A stretch of 64,000 nt of DNA, from assembly GCA_018524725.1 (NCBI GenBank), contig JAEUWP010000586.1, positions 1-64,000 of the forward strand. The letters run 5' to 3'. Origin of the DNA: Podaxis mareebaensis (Eukaryota > Basidiomycota > Agaricomycetes > Agaricales > Agaricaceae). Under the pieces are notes generated by a model that worked only from the letters and a program-made list of their open reading frames with translations, had not been told where the DNA came from and searched no databases. Shown here one piece after another: positions 1 through 11,863 of this stretch. A program made the position numbers and the translations under genes. The stretch's first letter is position 1. Every line of letters starts with the position of its first letter.

Positions 1-1987
1 TTCAATTATATAGAATAAATCATACCTTAAGTGCTTCAGCCAAATCCTCAGCCAACTCCCACTGTTTATCTGTCAAGTGATATTGAGATAGTTTGTTCAA
101 TAGAATGTGAGTCAATTGATCAATTTTAATACAGAAGTAAAGATGAGCACTGAGGCATGTAAAATCTGAGTTCCATCGGGTTGGAACTTGATGATTGAGT
201 GTTTGCTTTGTTCCCTTGAGGTCTTGATTCTTATTGACAAGCTTCTTGAACTCTTGACGGAGATAGGTAGAATCATGAACACAATGAGCTAATCCAGATA
301 CCTAAAAGCAAATAAAATTAGAAAAATCTCATAAATAAAATAAAATATTACCCAAGGCATGATTTGTATTGCAGCTTGTCTCTCCTCTTCTGCCATTACA
401 ATATCCTCCCTTCTCATGAGTGCAATTGCCTTATCACGAAGTGAATAGACAACTGCATCATTAAACATAGCATGGCCATCATCATTGGCAATTGTGTCAT
501 TCTCAATGTCAGCCTCTTCAAGTGCTGGTTCATCAGACTCTTCATCATTCTCTCTAACAATGAGGTTGTCATCTTCAACTGTAGCTGTGTGGACACTCCT
601 CTTGCCTTTCTTGAAGAAAAATGACATGAATATCTAAAAAAAATAATTTAATTTAATTCAATTAAATAAGTAAAAAAATACCTTGGCAATTAAGTTCAAA
701 ATATGTGCAGTACACCATACATGCACAGCCATTCCCTGAAAGTTGGGAATAAACCTAGGGAGCTCTTCTGCAAGTTTATTACAATTTGTAGCATTATCCA
801 TACAAATGAATAATAACTGGATTATTATTAGCTCTATATAAAAGAATATATTAAAATAAGACTTCATACTGAGTTGGATATCCCAAAACGTTTCAGGCAA
901 TTGGCAACTATCTCTGCCAAATACTCTCCAGTATGTCATTGTTTCAAACTATATACTCATTAAAATAAATATAACAATAAAGAATTAGGTACTCACTGGA
1001 TGAATTCAAGTACTGAATGAAAAATCTGACCATTTTCATGCCATACTACTACAAGCCCCAGATATGATGTTGAGGTAGGAGCAGTCCACCCATCAAGCAC
1101 CAAATGGATTTGACCTTTTAATGACTATAACAAATAAGTATCAAAATAAAATAAATAAGTAAAATTAGATAACATACTGAAAAATGGTGTTTGACCTCCT
1201 GAGACATCTCCTCATAAAGCATTAAGGTATCACAACCAAGTGTGTCAGGTGATGGGAGCTTGGTCCCAGGTCATAACATATCAACCTCCATTTGATAAAA
1301 CTGATCATTAATAATGTTAAAAGGACAGTTGTTGGCAGAGCATCGTAAGACCAGAAGAGTACAGTGGGTGGCAATAGAGTAGGGAAGGGAGTGGGATAGT
1401 TGGCTAGACCCTGTCTGAATATCAAGTCTATGACATTTATCACATGCTTTGATCCCATTTTGGAGATTGCTGGTACCAGAGCTTGTTTTCATACATGCAC
1501 AGCAATGGATAGGGTGGTTCTCTGGGTCAGCCTTGCAGGTGAAAATAAAGAACATTGCCTTGGGCCTTTGCTCTGAATCATATTCATGTTCAACTGTAAT
1601 ATTGAAGTGATCATATGCTGATGACTTGAGAGAAGAGAATGTAGCATCTAAGATATAAATGAGTATCTAATATTATTCTAAAGTCATTTGCTACTCACCA
1701 ATAATTTCCTCATCATCCAATTCCCATACTTCAATATCTGACTGATTTTTAGTGGATATATTTTTCTGGCATTGAAGATGCTTGACAGGAGACAATATAA
1801 CTAGGAATGAAGGCTTTGTGGGCTCCTCATCATCAGATGATATCTCTGGAGTGTGTGGAGTGGAGGGATAAGGGGTAGAAGGCCCACTTCCAGTAGGAGT
1901 GTTGGTTGGAGCACAAGAACAATGGCTGCCTGCAGGAGTAGGGATTTTTGACCCTTTCACTTGAGTTTTCTTGGCTCTAGGAGGCAT
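1..1987 (-). pseudogene. hAT-family transposase, broken, runs off left edge
   Basis: This is a minus-strand transposase of the hAT superfamily read through several short exons. The start is the ATG at 1987 (MPPRAKK), with an acidic N-terminal segment. A BED-like zinc-finger remnant follows at about 1555-1440 (Cys pairs plus SGTSNLQNGIKACDKCH). The RNase-H-fold core comes next, with LVLDGWTAPTSTSYLG near 1130-1080 and CMDNATNCNKL...CTAHILNL near 805-690. The acidic insertion is at 627-360 and then RWNSDFTCL near 180. The C-terminal dimerisation part lies outside the window. The frame is interrupted by TGA near 1275, where relatives have Arg (ML-R-PGT), so it is probably dead. The family performs cut-and-paste DNA transposition in the nucleus. 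The call rests on motif order and is firm for the superfamily but not for a named family. Confidence 0.8.
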
Positions 1988-2262
1988 TTCGGTGGTGTTA
2001 TAGCAATAGATAGTGTGCTGAGGATGTGTACAGGGTTGGGGGCAGCAAGGACAGGGTGTGAACAGCCCTGAAGTTGGGTCGTTGATGTTATCTGACCACA
2101 AATTCACTCGGAGTTTGAAATAGACCCAAATATAGTAATATTATCCAGAAAACTGGTTTCTATCTATATATCCATATCTGATCCAATCCAATCCATGGGA
2201 AATGGATGGATAACTGGTAACCAACCAGGTTTCAGCTATCCATGAGAGTCCCTAATTGAAAG
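1988..2262 (-). mobile_element. 5' terminal region of the hAT element
   Basis: This is non-coding sequence upstream of the transposase start. It holds repeated ATCCAATCCAATCCAT and TGGATGGATAAC motifs at about 2165-2215, the subterminal repeat style often seen in hAT elements. The element end is probably near 2254, read on the minus strand as TAGGGACTCTCATGG. The other terminus is outside the window, so neither the terminal inverted repeat nor the 8-bp target duplication can be checked. Confidence 0.4.
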
Positions 2263-3000
2263 ATGAGGCAGCTAGAACAAATCCTTTGAGTGGCTGGTGC
2301 CCAACATGGCTGAGGCAAAGATTAACATCAGAATTTTGGCAGTAGATTAGTATAATGTGTACTTCCATGATCCAGGTGAATTCTTCAGTGGCTGCTGCAC
2401 ATATATTGCTTCCACAACTTGAACACCAAGACAGAAGAAATCCAACAGCTGGGATGAATATCACCTTCCATGTGTGGGCCACATTACAAAGACCAGAAGG
2501 ATAAGAAAACATGTTTCAAGATTCAAAGACAGGCTTTATGAGGTAGGAAGTAAAAATGTGCAAAGCACTACCAAGCTGTTGAGGTCAAGAAGAAAGAGCA
2601 GCCACATTCAGTGGGCAACAGAGCTCATGGGCTGGCTTGTCTCACACCCAGTCATGGATACTTCAGTGACTACTACATACAGATCATATGTTGCCTCTGA
2701 AGATATCAACTGCCCCTGTGGGGAGAACCTGCAAACATGAGATCACATCATCCACTCATGCCCCATATATGAAAGACGCTGCCAGATCCTACGAGATGCC
2801 TCAGACTCTGTACTTCCCAGACATACTAGGAACCGAGAAGGCAATCACCACACTCACCATATTTCTGAAGAAATCAGGTGCCTTCACCATATCGGGTGCA
2901 GGCCCACCCAAGCAGACAAGCCCCACCCTTAACGACATCCCACTCGACTCTTTCAGGGGAGAGGACCCCAACGAGGACCAGGGGTAACCATCAACCCATC
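2263..3000 (+). pseudogene. 3' remnant of a non-LTR retrotransposon (LINE) ORF2
   Basis: This plus-strand reading is broken by stops and frame changes but is recognisable as the end of a fungal LINE polyprotein. The family's RNase-H/zinc-knuckle tail appears as CPCGENLQT at about 2713-2738, a stop, then DHIIHSCPIYERRCQILRD and YFPDILGTEKAITTLTIF up to about 2870, and a short Pro/Asp tail ending at TAA near 2985. Reverse transcriptase motifs are not present, so this is a 5'-truncated fossil. It directly abuts the hAT end, which suggests nested insertion. No poly(A) tract is clear. Confidence 0.65.
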
Positions 3001-3926
3001 ATCTCCTGCCGCTTCTCCTCCACTCCCACTATTTCTTTTATCCATGCCTTAACTTATCTTATCCTTATAATTATGCTTCATATGATTATGTTCACTTCTC
3101 TGCCGTAGTGCCCGATAATGCCCTACACTACTCTACATCTACGGTGTGAGGTGATGTCAGCATCTTATGCCTTTCATGCCCCTTGGAAAGGGGTAGCCAG
3201 GAGGTCATAAGATATGAATCTGACAACTTGACATTGGAGCCCTGGCACCAGACGGAGCGACCAACAAATCCCTAAGTGACAGAGGACTCTCGTCGAGCTT
3301 TGAAGGTACTGTTTAAGTCTACGAGAACTTGGTTGGCTCGGTGATTATGACCAAGTATTCTTGCTGACCTGGGAAAATATGCGTAAGATGTTACGGCCAA
3401 AGTACCTACACCTCGGAGTTTATCATCAGCATGGGAGAAGCCGAGGTAACGAGACTGTGCAGGGAAGGCATGAGAGAGAGAAGATGAATCTGGGCAAAAA
3501 TAATAGCAGGCAACATAACAGATTCAGAAACCATCTCGGGTGCGGTGCAAGAACTCAGGAAGGGAAGGGGTAAGACAATGGTAGGATTGATGAGATCAGG
3601 CTGGTGGCAGGGGCGAGTGCCATCGAGAGTCTGTTGGAATGCAAAACCAAGAACACGGCTAATTTTAATTCACTCACCTTTTTGTTCACTAGACATACAT
3701 ATGTCGACGAGACCGCCCTCTTCCTCACTGACGCTCTCGACAATATAGTAGTTCGGAAGTGACAGAAAGCGTCAGGGGCGTGGTACATACCGATTTTGTA
3801 TACGAATAGATTACATCAGCAACAATCCCTCATCGACCAGAGTGTTGTGCTCGTCGACGAATTCAACGCCTGCGACACACATCCTCAACGTTCAGAAAAC
3901 CCAAAGAAACTCAGCACGCAGCAACC
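3001..3926. other. gap with no convincing gene
   Basis: Short reading frames only. A minus-strand stretch at about 3690-3760, ending at a GTGAGT-like donor, could be an exon of a very small gene divergent from the cap methyltransferase. I could not extend it to a believable protein. Confidence 0.3.
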
Positions 3927-5807
3927 ATGCCCGCGTTTGACCCCGTGCGGGATGCAGTGCTTAACTCGCCTGTTGAACAGACACATACGCCGAATTTTGC
4001 ACGGAAGCCTCGTTCACCTTTACCGAGTCCGTCATTGACTCGCCGGGCTACAGACCTGTCTATGCTTCTCAACACAGACTCTGCCCCACCTCCCCATCGT
4101 GCTCAAGCATCGACACTATCACACATTCTTCACACCTCACCCAGTGACGACGATAAGCTCGCAACCTCACCCCCCTTTCGCCGAACATCGCATCATCACC
4201 TGGAATCTTCCAACTCTCTTGCTTACCCTCCTGAACACCACTACAGAGAACGCTCATCATCCCCCAACCGTCTCTTCCCAGACTCTCCTCGCTCACGTCC
4301 CTCGTCGTCCTCGTCTCACGCTCCTCCGCCCCCTTCCACCGCTCGCAATACCTCGTCGCCCATGCAGTCTCCTCGCACCTCATCGACTCTTCCTTATAAC
4401 CCTAAAAAGAGGATCACGCCGGCAGGTTCTGTCTTGATACCCCTTACACCAGAAGAAATGCGCACTTTCAAGGATTACTGTGGACAAGGCGCTGCTCGCT
4501 TGCTGAAACGGAAACGCTCAGCCAGTAACGAACTAGAGGGTCCCCCAACCAAACGACATGCCGGTGATGTTGGCGTTGTGGTCAACCATTGTGCGCACGA
4601 TTTTCCTCATGTCCAGGGTTCATTCCTCAGCTAGGTCCTTTTCAGATAATTCTCGGCCAGACGTTGGTGTCGAGCAACGGCGGGAATCACCTATCATTGG
4701 TCTTAAGAATTTCAACAATTGGGTCAAGTCGGTTCTCATAACTCGGTTTGCGCATCCCGCTCTGGCAAAGAGCAAACATGCGCAAGGCCGAGCCAGAGGC
4801 AAAGTTCTTGACATGGGTTGTGGAAAGGGTGGTGATATCACCAAGTGGGCGAAAGCTCAAATCAAGGAGCTTTTGGGTGTCGGTGTGTGCTCCATCCATC
4901 AAAATTACCAGTTTATCTCATACTTCATTTGGATAGACATTGCTGCAGTTTCGATAGACCAGGCCCGAGCCCGATGGGACACTCTTCGCAGACAAAAGTT
5001 CGATGCAACATTCGTCGCTCTCGATTGTTACACCGAACCACTGTCACGAGCATTTCCCCCTGCAAAGCTCGTGCAGCCCTTCGACGTCGTATCAATGCAA
5101 TTCTGTATGCACTATGCCTTTGAAACTGTCCAAAAAGCCCGATGTATGCTCGACAATGTCACTCGCTATTTACGTCCTGGAGGTGTTTTCATAGGAACAA
5201 TACCTAACTCTGAACTTCTTCTGTACGTCCCCATCTCTGTTCCCATCTGCCTCTCTCGTTGATTGCCATATCGCAGAGAGCAACTCGATGCAATACCCCC
5301 CAACCAGAAAGACCTTTCCTTTGGCAACGAAGTCTACACTATCAGATTCGAAGACCGCGACAAAAAGCCAATATTTGGCCATAAATACACATTCTTCCTC
5401 AAAGATGCTGTGGAGAATGTACCGGAGTATGTTGTGAGATGGGATAACTTTGTCCAGTAAGTCACTGAGTCCTGATTCCAATCCATCACGATATAAGTAT
5501 GACTGACAATCATCGACCTCTCCGTTTGACTTTGACTTTTAGGATGGCGAGTGACTATAAACTCGACCTAGTGTACAAGAAAGAGTTTCATGAGGTGTTC
5601 GAGGAAAACAGGGAGGATCCGGAGTTCGGGCCGTTAATGGTGCGAATGAAGGTTGTGGATACGGAGGGTGAGAGTTCGATGGATGAACATCAATGGGAAG
5701 CTGCCAGTACGTCCCTCGTCAATCTTTCCTAATACCATCCTGAATCACCCATTACCATTGATCGTCCAGACCTATACATCGCTTTCGCATTCCAAAAACG
5801 ACAGTGA
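3927..5807 (+). CDS. ABD1: mRNA cap guanine-N7 methyltransferase (Abd1 family)
   Basis: The enzyme transfers a methyl group from S-adenosylmethionine to N7 of the guanosine cap on nascent nuclear mRNA. Six exons fit: 3927-4590, 4646-4882, 4937-5222, 5277-5456, 5543-5706 and 5770-5807, giving 522 residues. The first 200 residues are Ser/Pro-rich and probably disordered, with a basic KRITPAGS...KRKRSAS stretch. The catalytic domain starts at about residue 230. SAM motif I is VLDMGCGKGGDITKW, the acidic loop is VALDCY, and FDVVSMQFCMHYAFET and LRPGGVFIGTIPNSELL follow; the C-terminus is LYIAFAFQKRQ. All junctions are GT-AG and phase-consistent, and no frame damage was seen. The ATG at 3927 is the first in frame. 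Identity is highly confident; exact N-terminus less so. Confidence 0.92.
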
Positions 5808-7151
5808 TCATCCATCGACAGTCTTATCTCACCTCTCGTCCATTTTTACCACCAAGACATCTGTTTTTACGTGTACAATATCCGGAAGTCAAGTCGCCTC
5901 ACTCTTATGACAGCCCCCATCCGCGTTTTAGTTACTCATCCAACCAGATATTTTAATTGTTTTGATTTGTTAAGTTACATTCTCATTCGTTACGCTGTCC
6001 TTGTAACATATGGTCATAAGTAACTTATAGATAACTCACGCTGGTGTCCCAATTCGCAAAACGAGGGTTCTCTAGCACAATCATCCACCACGAAACAGTA
6101 CCAGCGACCGGGTCCCTGGAGGTGTTTGCCACGACCGCAGGATTTGTACAATCCTGGTGTTATCAGGTCGTTTCAGAGCTACTTCGAAGGAGCCTGAAGT
6201 TCCTTTGGGACATAAGACTCTAGCAGGTCTAGGGAACATCAGATTTGAAAGACCAGAAAACTCACTTATTTAAGGTCGTTACGGAATCTAATATTTTTAT
6301 TCGCAATAGACGAGCGGGACGCAGTAGACAAGCCAATGATGGATGGTACTAAGGGACACAGGAGACAAGATTACAAGGAGCTGGGATGAAACCCATTGAA
6401 ATGCTTTGAAGCAGAGCGGTTATATGTATCTTGATCACGTCGTGGAACACGGTGCCAGAATCCAGTCATTTGCAACCCGAGAAAGAAGTTTTTTTTGTCA
6501 GTGGCAGGTGTTAAATATATGAACTTTGAAGCTTTGAAGAGTGGCCGGGACATTGTATGTATACTGTCAGTCGACCTAAAGTTTGCTGTCCTTGATACCC
6601 CGTATGTTCACATAACGAACACCGGGCAACAATGTACGCCCCATAAGCCGGGGTTATGCCGCATATATAGATTCGACTAGTGTGATAAATTCCCCACAGG
6701 CATTGAAATAACGCATATACTCACCATATACTTCGTCTATGAATCAGATCTATTACCCCCAATTGTGTTCAGGCTCAGGCTGGGGTACGAAAGCGCTCAG
6801 GAAAGATGCATATACCTCGAATTGTAAACACCCTACAGAGTCCACAGGACTTGCTATCTGTGTCATAAATGATAATGTAATGTAGAAACAGCAGACAAAG
6901 TGATCACATAAACAAGTACAATACGTTAAAGGCCTTAATACGGAAACCTTTGAGAGCATCAAGTTGTAGCGAGATCAGACATCAGGAGAACATGGAAGCA
7001 CAGGGAGAAATGTTGAGTGGTTCTATAACTTTCGAGAAACCACTAATAATACTAGGGAATGAAACCACGAAAAATACGTGATATGTAGAGGGGAAAGAGG
7101 GGAGAGGGGAGGATAAGAAAGATAAAAATGACCCATCCATTCTCTGGACAT
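5808..7151. other. intergenic region between convergent genes, no gene seen
   Basis: About 1.3 kb between the ends of the cap methyltransferase and Rsp5 genes. It holds only short AT-rich frames with no family motif and should include both 3' untranslated regions. Confidence 0.5.
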
Positions 7152-10100
7152 CTACTCCTGGCCGAAACCGACAGTTTCCCTAAAAGAATGAGAAATCAGT
7201 GCTTCATTCGGCAAACAAGCGCACGATCACTTACTCTACGGCCAGCGTCAGCTTCTGCTCCAGGCTTGCATAATCCTTGTATGGCGGCAAGTCAATCCTA
7301 TTGAAGCACGTGTGACTCTTAGGCAACTGCGAGGGATCACCCGACTTCTCGATCGTGAACCGTCGTGGACCGTCCGACCCTTGCAAGTCCTTGAACCCGT
7401 TGACCGGTATACGTGACGTGCCTGTCGCGAATTGTAGGAGGCGGGATTTGCGTTCTGGAGGCCATGACCGGACACATTTCCAGAACCATTGGATGACTTC
7501 GTCGGTCTGTTCGTAGCCACGATAGTCGGTGTATTTGGTCCAGTCATCACTGAGTATACGAATCAGCACTATCGTCCCGAGTAATGGAGGGAAAGAAACG
7601 TACACATCGATCTCGGACATACCGCCGATGAGTAGCTCCAATTCCCTTTCGTCGAACACGGTAATCAGGTCCTGAGGGATGAGCTCACTGAACCCAGACA
7701 TGAACGCATCAAATTGCTCCTTGACACGCTTTGAAATACGGTACTCGACCACCAAGTCAACGTATTCCTTCTTGTTCTCCTCGGTTACTGGAATATCTGC
7801 TCCTCCAGGTTTGAGGTCCACTGTCACCATCTCCCCGAAGCGTTCTTCGGTAGTCGTAAATGTTTCATCAATGATATCCGTTATATCGTTCTCACTGTTC
7901 GCATGTACGTTAGTAGCATGCATATATGCGCCATTCGTGACGACTGGTGAGATTAACAACTTACAGCATCCATGTTAGACCGCGATGCAATTCCGCGTCG
8001 ACGCTCTCCAGATCTGACAACGTCACTTTCTTCTTCAGGATCATCTTGTAAAAGCTGACAATGAAGTATGCGTCGAGGAAGCGACGGTGGAAGATACCCA
8101 GACCCAGGCATCGGCCGATGAACTTGAAGTAGTTCAAGTGCTCAGGGTTGACGCCGGACGCGGGGTTGATTTGGAGGGTGTAATTGTCATGGGCGGAGTA
8201 TTCAAAGAGACAGTAGAAGGGATTGAACATCTCATGTGAGAGGAGGAAGAAGAATTCTCTATTTAGCCAAGCGCATAAGCCAATCAGTGGGCAAAGTTAC
8301 AAAGCAGGTCATGAAGAAGGCATACCTCGAGAGACCCCCATAATCCAAACCATCTTCACCATCAAACTTGATCATCAACCGTTTCTTTAGATCATTAGGT
8401 GTCTGCCTCATGATCTCCGCATAACTGTCTTCAAAGATATGGTTCCGCCGGACCTTTATCTGACAGTTACCAGGCTGGGCACGCATAGCGGGCTGGCTTC
8501 TGAAGTAGATGAGCTTGCGCCTAAAGTCTCGCTTGTATTGAGGCACATTCGCGTCGAGCGTTGATGGCAAACGAGGATCATCCCAGGTTGTGGTCTTTGT
8601 GTTGTGATCGACAAAGTAGACTCGAGCAGTAGATGTAAGACGCATTTCCCATCCTGATGGTAGAGGTCCCAGTTGTGAAATAGTCTGGGGCTGTACTGAG
8701 CCCTGTCCATTAGGACCCATGACGCGGATGATTGTTTGTCTACGAGGATCGACCCATGTAGTGGTTCGTGTGTTATGATCGACATAGTAAGGCCGTCCTT
8801 CGGGCGTGTATCGTTCCTCCCAGCCGTTAGGTAGCGATCCTGAACCGGCGGTCGTCGCCCCGCCTGTCGATATCTGTGCGGGTGCTGTGCTGGCAGGCGT
8901 AGCGTTTCCACTACGATATGCTGGGTTGCTGGCTTCCAGCAAATCATCGGCAAGAATACGCCGGGAGTGCTGATCGCGGGCGGCATTTGTCTCGCTATCC
9001 TGAGTAGTGTGGTTTACAGCCGCACTGGGAGATGGTCGGTTCCATGTCGTTGTGCGAGTGTTGTGATCAACGTAATAAGTGCGTCCAAGTGGATCAATGC
9101 GTCGTTCCCAGCCGGGTGGAAGGGGGCCATATTGATCTACGTTGGGGTTGAAATTGCGCATATTGGGATTCTGGGACGAAGCGCTGGCTGTCGCGGAACC
9201 CTGGGCTGCTGCGGGTTGCACTGGGAGGGTCGGCGAGGCAGCGGCGGATGGGGCAGGTCCAGATGTAGACGTGGGACGGGATGTGGTGGTGGTCTGTTGA
9301 GTAGATTGCTGCTGTTCTGGCTCTGTGGAGGCGGTTGGCGGAGAAGAGACGGCTGGGACGGGCATGGAGATGTGTCCACTTGCACTCCCATCACCTCCAG
9401 TGGCGTGAGAACTCGGCGTGCGCGACAATCCTCCGCCGCTTGCTGCAGACTGAAGTGCTACATTTGACGAACTTGCACCAGGAGAGCTCTCCAGATTCAG
9501 ATCGGCGACTGCTGCTGTTAGACTAGACGTCGTCGCTGGGCCTGGGTTCGTTATCGGCTGGGAGACATTCGTCGTGAGATACACGATCAATTTCCCATGC
9601 ACGACTAAATTATCATTTGACTTTTTGAGGTCCAGCGTAAGCATTTCTGGAAAACGAAGCGACACCGTCGCGTTGGCACAGCTGGTTGAAACAATAGAGC
9701 TGGATGATACGTACGGTGGCTATCCAACTCCAAATCAAGCACATCACTAACTCTGATATTCACAACTCCAAGGAAACCTTGATCCCTCCGCTTAAACTTG
9801 CGCTGGTCAAATATTTGTACGGCGATCACGGACGACTCCTTGACCGTTCTGGAATTCGGGATCATCTTGTGAGCGACAGTGTGAAGGCGAGGCAAGTGCA
9901 ACTCACATGTCAAAGGTCTCGTTCCAGTAAGGATTGAGAGTCTTCTTGATTACGCTGGTCGTGTGGGTTTGCTCGGCATCAACTGTAAGGACAGCGAAAG
10001 GGTCGGGGAGCCTGAACACATCACGCTTTGATAGGCCATCCGCAGCGACAACTGGATTGAGGCAAGGAGAGCGCGTGAGACTCGACTGTTGAGGAAAGGG

Positions 10101-10224
10101 TGATAACACGGAATGCTGACCTGTAACCCTAATTCTCTTCTCCCTGGAGACAAAACAAGGAATGAGGATGGAAGCCGGGGAGATTGGGACGAGATACTTA
10201 CAGTGGACGAGGTGGAACAGACAT
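7152..10224 (-). CDS. RSP5: NEDD4-type HECT E3 ubiquitin ligase (Rsp5)
   Basis: This ligase ubiquitinates PPxY- or adaptor-bound membrane cargo and other targets, acting in endocytosis, MVB sorting and transcription control. Exons (minus): 10224-10202, 10143-10121, 10051-9907, 9848-9715, 9646-8326, 8258-7965, 7894-7604, 7549-7235 and 7179-7152, giving 857 residues against 809 in yeast. Domains: an N-terminal C2 ([22 protein letters not shown] to about 125), a Ser/Thr/Ala-rich linker, three WW domains at about 282-314, 379-410 and 435-468 (each PPGW or similar...YYVDHNT.TTTW), and HECT from about 500. The thioester Cys is in [14 protein letters not shown], about residue 825, and the C-terminus is VGFGQE. 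The first two coding exons are only 23 nt each. All parts are intact, so activity is expected. Confidence 0.95.
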
Positions 10225-11863
10225 TTGTGGTTAGGGGTTGGGCAGAGAGGAGAAGCCAAGGGCGAGGCTTGACAATGCAAGCTGTGGCAGGAAGGAAGAG
10301 CCTGTTGTTTTGAGAGAGGACGGTAGTAGAAACGAGAGAGAGTTGACTTGAGCCTAGAGCACAAACACAAGTAAATTACTCATTCAGTCACATGTCACTG
10401 CACTGCCCGTTGCTAACTCCATTCCTTTCCCCCTGCTCTGTTTGCTACTTGCATTCCTCCGTTCTTTCAGCCTTCTAATTGCTTTGCTGCAGCTCTCGGT
10501 GCCCTTCTGTCATTACTACGGTCCAACCTCACCTAACCGCACGGCTCATTTCCCAACAATCAATGTCACCCACGCTGCACAGCCTACGCCTGGCCCATAT
10601 ACATACTATCACATCACCCATTACAGCCTACTAGTACATACACATTACAAATTCAGCCCGTTGATGGTGGATATAAGCCGATCCCGAGGCGACATCATCA
10701 TCATAAACATACGTATGTTACTAAACAACCCAAGACCCTAACTATGCCACGGAACTCCTGATATAAAGTATTGCCTCGTGTCATTGGTAGCCCACGTCTT
10801 CGTGCATGTTGGCTTCTTCTTTTTCAAGTAGCGCCTTTGCTTCTCAGGACCCTCCCTTCGATCCCCTACAGGACTTGGATATTGCTGTGCAGGATCAAAT
10901 GTATGTAGCACCGACTAACATGCCAACGGATTAGCAACCATCACCTCTGATCATATGAAAGCTCATACCGCGTCCGCGGACGAGTCGTCATAGGGAAGCG
11001 GCTGACACAACCATTCTTCTTCCTCCTGCTCACCCTACTCATATGCATGAGCATTGATGCTCGGTTTAGAAAACCTCTCACCCACCTCTGTGCCCCTTAC
11101 CCTCGATGAGTATGGTTGCTGCCGCCTTCGCTTGAAAAAGATGTCGAGTCCTGGCATGGCTTCGCGATGGAGGTGATCGACGTAGCTTGTACGACGAAAC
11201 TGAAAGGAGGTTCGAAAGCTGAGACTAGTCACGCTAACCATTATATACCTGGCTGCCGTTTGCAACAGAGATACCTGCCATCTTACTCCTCGCCGCTTCG
11301 TAAGTTCTACCGACCATCAGCTATAAAATGTATTCCGCCGTTTCCGAGTTCCACCCCAGTATGCCGTACCCTTCTATCCTCTTTCGTGGTTCAAGCTTTT
11401 GCAGTAATGAACGGCATGACATGAAAAACTTATCTTATCTCAGTAAAAGTCTGCGTCATTCCGTGAGGATCGTTGAACACCCAATTCAAATGGGCGCCAA
11501 TTAACAGCTTTGAACGCCTCCATGCCGGGCATCGAGTAAACACTCCGCTTGCTTTCCGAGTGAGAGAGAATAGGCCGCCTGGGCTCGTCCACCGCATAGA
11601 AGCCATTTATAGATCGTTTATACAGCGACCCCGGGAAGCCCAGTATGCACGACTATCCAAACGAGGGTTTAAGTGACCATAAGTTAAATGCCACACTCAG
11701 GCGCCCCCAGCCACTCATAATAGCAAGCACTGCCATATCGGGAACACTGACGTGCCTCCTATAGCGAGGATGTACTCGAAGCCTCACTCACAACCTTTCT
11801 TCGATTTTCTCCCTTTGCAGACTTCATTTTGCATCAAACGACCCTATTGCGCCTCATGCAGTT
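10225..11863. other. divergent intergenic region, no firm gene
   Basis: About 1.6 kb between the starts of Rsp5 (-) and the MIT-domain gene (+). CT-rich stretches near 10310-10440 resemble a fungal promoter or 5' UTR of Rsp5. A possible small plus-strand gene at 10806-11109 is listed separately with low confidence. Confidence 0.4.
10806..11109 (+). CDS. possible very small gene, unrecognised
   Basis: An ATG at 10806 opens a Ser/Phe/Asp-rich reading (MLASSFSSSAFASQDPPFDP) that ends at a GTATGT donor near 10901. One acceptor (AAAG near 10970) continues with SYRVRGRVVIGKRLTQ, then a hydrophobic stretch PFFFLLLTLLICM and a stop near 11107. The splice choice is not unique and I recognise no family. 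It may be chance, or a short tail-anchored protein. Confidence 0.2.

Noticed and set aside
3555..3788. Small minus-strand gene divergent from the cap methyltransferase
   Set aside because: A donor-like site and a short acidic reading exist, but no consistent start, acceptor and stop could be joined.
9137..9467. Long plus- and minus-strand frames overlapping the Rsp5 linker
   Set aside because: They are shadow frames of the GC-rich Ser/Thr/Ala linker of Rsp5 and have no motifs.
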